Positions 61,621 through 64,000 of a stretch of DNA of 64,000 bases are shown here, piece after piece. Both the position numbers and the translations under genes were made by a program. The stretch is taken from contig NZ_KQ948153.1 in assembly GCF_001513955.1 (NCBI RefSeq), forward strand, positions 89,232 to 153,231. The letters run 5' to 3'. Within the stretch, counting starts at the first letter, position 1. Each line of letters begins with the position of its first letter. A model generated the notes under the pieces. It was not told where the DNA came from. It did not search any database and saw only the letters and a list, made by a program, of their open reading frames with translations. Origin of the DNA: Streptomyces pseudovenezuelae (GTDB taxonomy: Bacteria; Actinomycetota; Actinomycetes; Streptomycetales; Streptomycetaceae).

Positions 61621-63503
61621 CGGGCATTTCGATTCGGCACCTGACCTTCCTGGGACCAGAGCAGAATGCATCTAGCGTGGAGTTCGTTTCAGGACTGACC
61701 GTTATCTCTGGAAAATCGGATACGGGAAAGACTTACGTCGTTAAATCGATCGACTACATGCTGGGAGCGAAAGAACTTACGAAAATCCGAGAGGCCGCGG
61801 GATACACCCACGCCCTTCTAGGATTGAAGCTGCCCGACAATCGCATTGTTACCCTAATTCGAGAACTGCCAGGCTCAAAAGTATTCTTGTGCGAGGGCGA
61901 CGTGCGCTCGATCCCCAAGTCTGGCAAGGCATTAGTACTGTCCGCAGTGCACAGCAAGAATGCAAGGAGCAGCATTTCGTCTTACTTGCTGGAAGCGCTG
62001 CGCATGTCGGGCTTGCAAGTCGTGAAAAATGCAAAAAATGCTAAGAATTCTCTAACATTCCGATACGTGGCGAAGCTATGCATCGTGGGTGAGCAGCAAA
62101 TGCTGTCAGAGAATTCGCCCACCACGCCTTCAGGGCAGAGGACAGAGAGAACGGTCGAGAAATCTGCGTTCCGCGTAATGCTGTCTGGCCATGACGATTC
62201 AAACGTTGCCTCACAGGAGGAAGTTACAGCAAGTAAGGTTCGGCTGGGAAAGCATGAACTCCTCTCAGGAATGATCTCCGATCTGCAAAAGCGAATTTCG
62301 GGCACGAGCGCCGCCGCCCTTACGGAGCAGCGGGAGCGGTTGAATTCCAGTATTCAGCGAGAGTCGCAGTCTGTTCGATCCCTAGTAGAGCGTCGAGATA
62401 TAGAGCTGGGAAAGCTGCGAGCACTATCTAGTGATATTGAGCGAAATACCGCCCGACGATCTGAAATTGCTGAGCTTTCTGCGCGGTTCAACCTGTTGCG
62501 TGATCAGTATGATTCTGACCTCGCCCGGCTGGAAATGGTAAAGGAGGCTGGAAATCTACTAGGATTTTTCAGTCGGGGAGATTGCCCGTACTGCGGTGCG
62601 CCGCCTGAGAATCAAACTGCTGACCATGTGGTCCAAGAGTCCGATGATTTTTACGACGCCATATCTGCGGAGCAAGTAAAAACCAGACAGCTTAAGAGTG
62701 ACCTGCTGCTGACCCTAGAAGATATGCAGGCCCAGGATGAAGAAATTCGTCGCGACACCTCAGAGATGCGAGATATACGCCGACGCGTCGACATGGAGAT
62801 CTCTCGTATCGAGCATGAGATGGAGCCCGTAGAAGGTTCACTTGCCGAACTGGTTGAGGCTCGGTCTAAGGTCGATAAGCAGTTTTCATTGCTCGACCAG
62901 GTCGAAGGGTTGCTAGAGATGAGGAAGGGTCTTGGCCCTATCCAGCAATCGACGGCTGTACAAAGTTCGCCTGAACTAGGCCCTGAAGATGCAGAAGACT
63001 TCATTAGAACTATGCGACGTATCCTGGACGCTTGGAGTGCGCCGGAAGCTGAGACGGTCGACCTAGAAGCAGACTTGTCAGACCTAATTATCGGCGGAAT
63101 GCCTCGTGCCGCACGCGGAATGGGCATGAGGGGAATTCTTCAGGCTGCTTTCACTGTGGCCTTGGCTGAAGTCTGCATTCGGTCTGGTAAGCCACACCCG
63201 GGATTTGTCATCCTTGACAGTCCGGTTCTCACATACAGAGGTGCCGAACCGGATCCTGACGATGAAGACGAGCGGTTGCACGAAGATGTGGCTGCACGTT
63301 TCTATCGATACCTGAACAATGAATTTCCCGGCCAGGCCATCGTTGTGGAAAACATTGATCCTCCGGTGTCTCTGACAGGGCTACGGCGGTATCAGTTCAC
63401 GAAGGATCCACGGCGAGGCCGATACGGCTTGTTTCCCCCAAGGCTAGGAAGTGCTAACGCGTCAGAGTCGACCTCTGACGGTGGTAGGGAGACGAGCAGG
63501 TAG
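61617..63503 (+). CDS. ABC-3C SMC/Rad50-like ATPase (DUF3732)
   Basis: 628-residue ABC-type ATPase with the Walker A GKSDTGKT (32-39), a long coiled coil interrupted by the zinc-hook-like CPYC at Cys323/Cys326, a signature-like segment in GMRGILQAAFTVALAEV, and the Walker B/D-loop VILDSP (Asp534). This is the DUF3732 group. GTG start overlaps the upstream stop. A TTA codon is at residue 106. It is the motor of the tripartite conflict system; the zinc hook probably lets two coiled coils join. Confidence 0.87.
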   Translation: MTGISIRHLTFLGPEQNASSVEFVSGLTVISGKSDTGKTYVVKSIDYMLGAKELTKIREAAGYTHALLGLKLPDNRIVTLIRELPGSKVFLCEGDVRSIPKSGKALVLSAVHSKNARSSISSYLLEALRMSGLQVVKNAKNAKNSLTFRYVAKLCIVGEQQMLSENSPTTPSGQRTERTVEKSAFRVMLSGHDDSNVASQEEVTASKVRLGKHELLSGMISDLQKRISGTSAAALTEQRERLNSSIQRESQSVRSLVERRDIELGKLRALSSDIERNTARRSEIAELSARFNLLRDQYDSDLARLEMVKEAGNLLGFFSRGDCPYCGAPPENQTADHVVQESDDFYDAISAEQVKTRQLKSDLLLTLEDMQAQDEEIRRDTSEMRDIRRRVDMEISRIEHEMEPVEGSLAELVEARSKVDKQFSLLDQVEGLLEMRKGLGPIQQSTAVQSSPELGPEDAEDFIRTMRRILDAWSAPEAETVDLEADLSDLIIGGMPRAARGMGMRGILQAAFTVALAEVCIRSGKPHPGFVILDSPVLTYRGAEPDPDDEDERLHEDVAARFYRYLNNEFPGQAIVVENIDPPVSLTGLRRYQFTKDPRRGRYGLFPPRLGSANASESTSDGGRETSR

Positions 63504-63617
63504 ATTCGGGTGCGCCTTTTTGTGGTTCTCATGGAATCTCTTAAAGATCACCGTCATGGCCATGTAGTTCTCTCTCTCTGGGGACGGGTTGGAGCCGATA
63601 ACCAACCACTCACCCCA

Positions 63618-63768
63618 GCTCCCATCCCGTACGCCGTCGACCCACACACCGTGGAGCGGGCGTTGTTGCTGGCGTCCAGGTGGAGCGCGCCACTGTACGA
63701 ACGACCTGGACGCCAGCAACAACGTCTGCTCGGCTCTGCCTGGGTCGATGGCGTACGGGATGGGAGCT
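63618..63768. repeat. 151-bp nested long inverted repeat
   Basis: Outer arms of 28 bp (63618-63645 with 63741-63768) differ at one position. Inner arms of 21 bp (63661-63681 with 63704-63724) are exact. The inner loop is 22 bases; outer and inner arms are 15-16 bases apart on both sides. It is 115 bases after the ATPase gene in the island. No coding meaning was found; it may be a large RNA hairpin/terminator or a single-strand replication origin. Confidence 0.85.
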
Positions 63769-63854
63769 CACCGCTCCCCAATGCCACCCGCAGCCAGGAA
63801 CGGCGCCCCCGTGCCCCGGTGCCGGCCGATCCCCCGCCGGAGGCATCGTTCTAA

Positions 63855-64000
63855 GCGTGGTCGCTCGTGCGGCATTCGACTCGTGGATTGTGGCGCTGTG
63901 CGCGCGGCACGGGCGCCGGCCGGGCTGGAGCGGGGCGAAGACAGGAGCGCAGGCCCGGCCGGGGGCCGGGCCGCGCGCGGGGAGCGGAGCGAGCCGCCTT
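63855..64000. other. GC-rich non-coding end with inverted repeat
   Basis: No gene supported. A GGCCCGGC-CGGGG-GCCGGGCC hairpin lies at 63952-63972, followed by GAGCGGAGCGAGCC-type sequence often seen near plasmid or island ends in Streptomyces. Confidence 0.5.

Noticed and set aside
63504..63854. Readings across the long hairpin as proteins
   Set aside because: Both strands give similar readings only because of the inverted repeat; no homology.
63855..64000. Streptomyces chromosome telomere
   Set aside because: Only one simple hairpin and GAGCGGAGCGAGCC-type sequence are visible; no series of telomeric palindromes.

Overview
The window is a stretch of high-GC actinobacterial chromosome, almost certainly Streptomyces. 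The evidence is GC-rich third codon positions, GTG/TTG starts, stop-start overlaps, FbiC and several F420-type oxidoreductases, paired XRE-DUF5753/DUF397 genes, Tat-exported xylanase and dispersed GCGCAGTTCCCCGCGCCCC-type repeats. No rRNA gene, intact tRNA, CRISPR array or complete insertion sequence was seen. One tRNA 3' half is present as an attachment-site relic.

1-7.6 kb: two adjacent catabolic operons (amidohydrolase, LLM oxidoreductase, SDR; then LLM oxidoreductase, D-aminoacylase-like amidohydrolase, aldehyde dehydrogenase). Each is preceded by a CTGACGG-type palindrome. The same palindrome lies between a divergent SDR/unknown pair at 32.4 kb, so these genes probably form one regulon whose regulator is outside the window. 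7.7-20 kb: small stress/redox and regulatory genes (DUF3455, cupin, quinone oxidoreductase with MmyB-like regulator, Ddn-like protein, EEP hydrolase, a WhiJ-type DUF397/XRE/ATPase set, a possible toxin-antitoxin pair, Tet(X)-like monooxygenase, isochorismatase-like hydrolase, MFS pump, LysR). 20-25 kb: an integrase relic, an F420-type LLM enzyme and fbiC. 25-31.5 kb: a large STAND-like ATPase with TPRs, an ADP-ribosylglycohydrolase and a sodium symporter.

33-45.5 kb: a polytopic membrane protein, a D,D-carboxypeptidase with a very long acidic cytoplasmic region, a GPP34 protein, a second XRE/DUF397 set, glutathione peroxidase, DUF2235 hydrolase, a peptidoglycan amidase and a GH11 xylanase/CE4 deacetylase operon with CGAA-type inverted repeats upstream. 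45.9-48.3 kb: helR (RNA-polymerase-protecting helicase-like ATPase) preceded by a rifamycin-associated-element-like inverted repeat and a cysteine-rich leader ORF. 52.4-57.6 kb: an ECF sigma / CU044_5270 / S8 protease operon.

57.6-64 kb is a mobile region. A decayed tyrosine integrase is followed by the 3' half of tRNA-Arg(CCU) with its terminator (attachment site). To the right lies an island with a DUF6959 gene, a SUKH protein, a broken gene and a complete low-GC ABC-three-component (ABC-3C) conflict operon: a restriction-nuclease effector, a middle component, and a DUF3732-type SMC/Rad50-like ATPase with a zinc-hook-like CPYC. A 151-bp nearly perfect long hairpin follows. The ABC-3C operon is the best candidate for an unusual biological system here; the CTGACGG regulon and the helR leader are the next most interesting.
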